Source: JBDREW01 sp043819385
Lineage (GTDB): Bacteria > Patescibacteriota > Minisyncoccia > Minisyncoccales > GWA2-38-27
Length of the DNA: 6,178 nucleotides
Assembly (NCBI GenBank): GCA_043819385.1
Contig: JBDREW010000004.1
Span: 1 to 6,178 of the forward strand
Direction: 5' to 3'
Part shown: one piece after another, positions 6,173 to 6,178 of the stretch
Layout of the letters: every line of letters starts with the position of its first letter
Position numbering within the stretch: position 1 is the stretch's first letter
The notes under the pieces: generated by a model
The model's database searches: none
What the model saw: the letters and a program-made list of their open reading frames with translations, nothing else
Told to the model about the DNA's origin: nothing
Made by a program: the position numbers and the translations under genes

Positions 6173-6178
6173 TACGGC

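Overview
The window is a strongly A+T-rich bacterial segment. It carries six genes, all on the + strand, packed head to tail from position 48 to 5950 with gaps of only 1 to 16 nt, so it very probably forms one operon. All six genes end in TAA, and none has a convincing Shine-Dalgarno sequence before its start; starts are preceded by A/T-rich tracts instead. Proteins are rich in Lys, Ile, Asn and Glu. This suits a low-GC lineage that often lacks Shine-Dalgarno leaders, such as a candidate-phyla (Patescibacteria-like) or Bacteroidota-like bacterium, but no marker gene is present and the taxon is not proven. No in-frame TGA is used as a sense codon.

Layout: (1) 48-518, a 156-aa protein with a single C-terminal membrane helix; (2) 524-2560, a 678-aa superfamily 2 helicase of the type III restriction Res kind; (3) 2562-2930, a 122-aa PD-(D/E)XK nuclease that looks like the detached C-terminal nuclease domain of a Res subunit; (4) 2939-3532, a 197-aa protein with an R-x4-H motif of the HEPN ribonuclease type; (5) 3538-4416, a 292-aa restriction-endonuclease-fold protein whose expected catalytic Glu is replaced by Ser; (6) 4433-5950, a 505-aa protein with three N-terminal membrane helices and a large soluble, Trp-rich domain. 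Positions 5951-6178 are non-coding and contain a series of hairpins, including a strong intrinsic terminator at 6009-6035 that closes the operon.

Reading of the whole: the content (DNA translocase/helicase plus separate nuclease, a HEPN-like RNase, a second nuclease-fold protein and two membrane proteins) fits a multi-gene anti-phage defence locus. It resembles a type III restriction module split into helicase and nuclease chains, with no Mod methyltransferase in the window. A plausible but unproven model is that genes 2 and 3 form the DNA-sensing or cleaving core, while genes 1, 4, 5 and 6 give membrane-linked or RNA-directed effector functions. I do not recognise the complete gene set as a named system. 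Whether the upstream flank, cut off at position 1, holds a methyltransferase is the main unknown.
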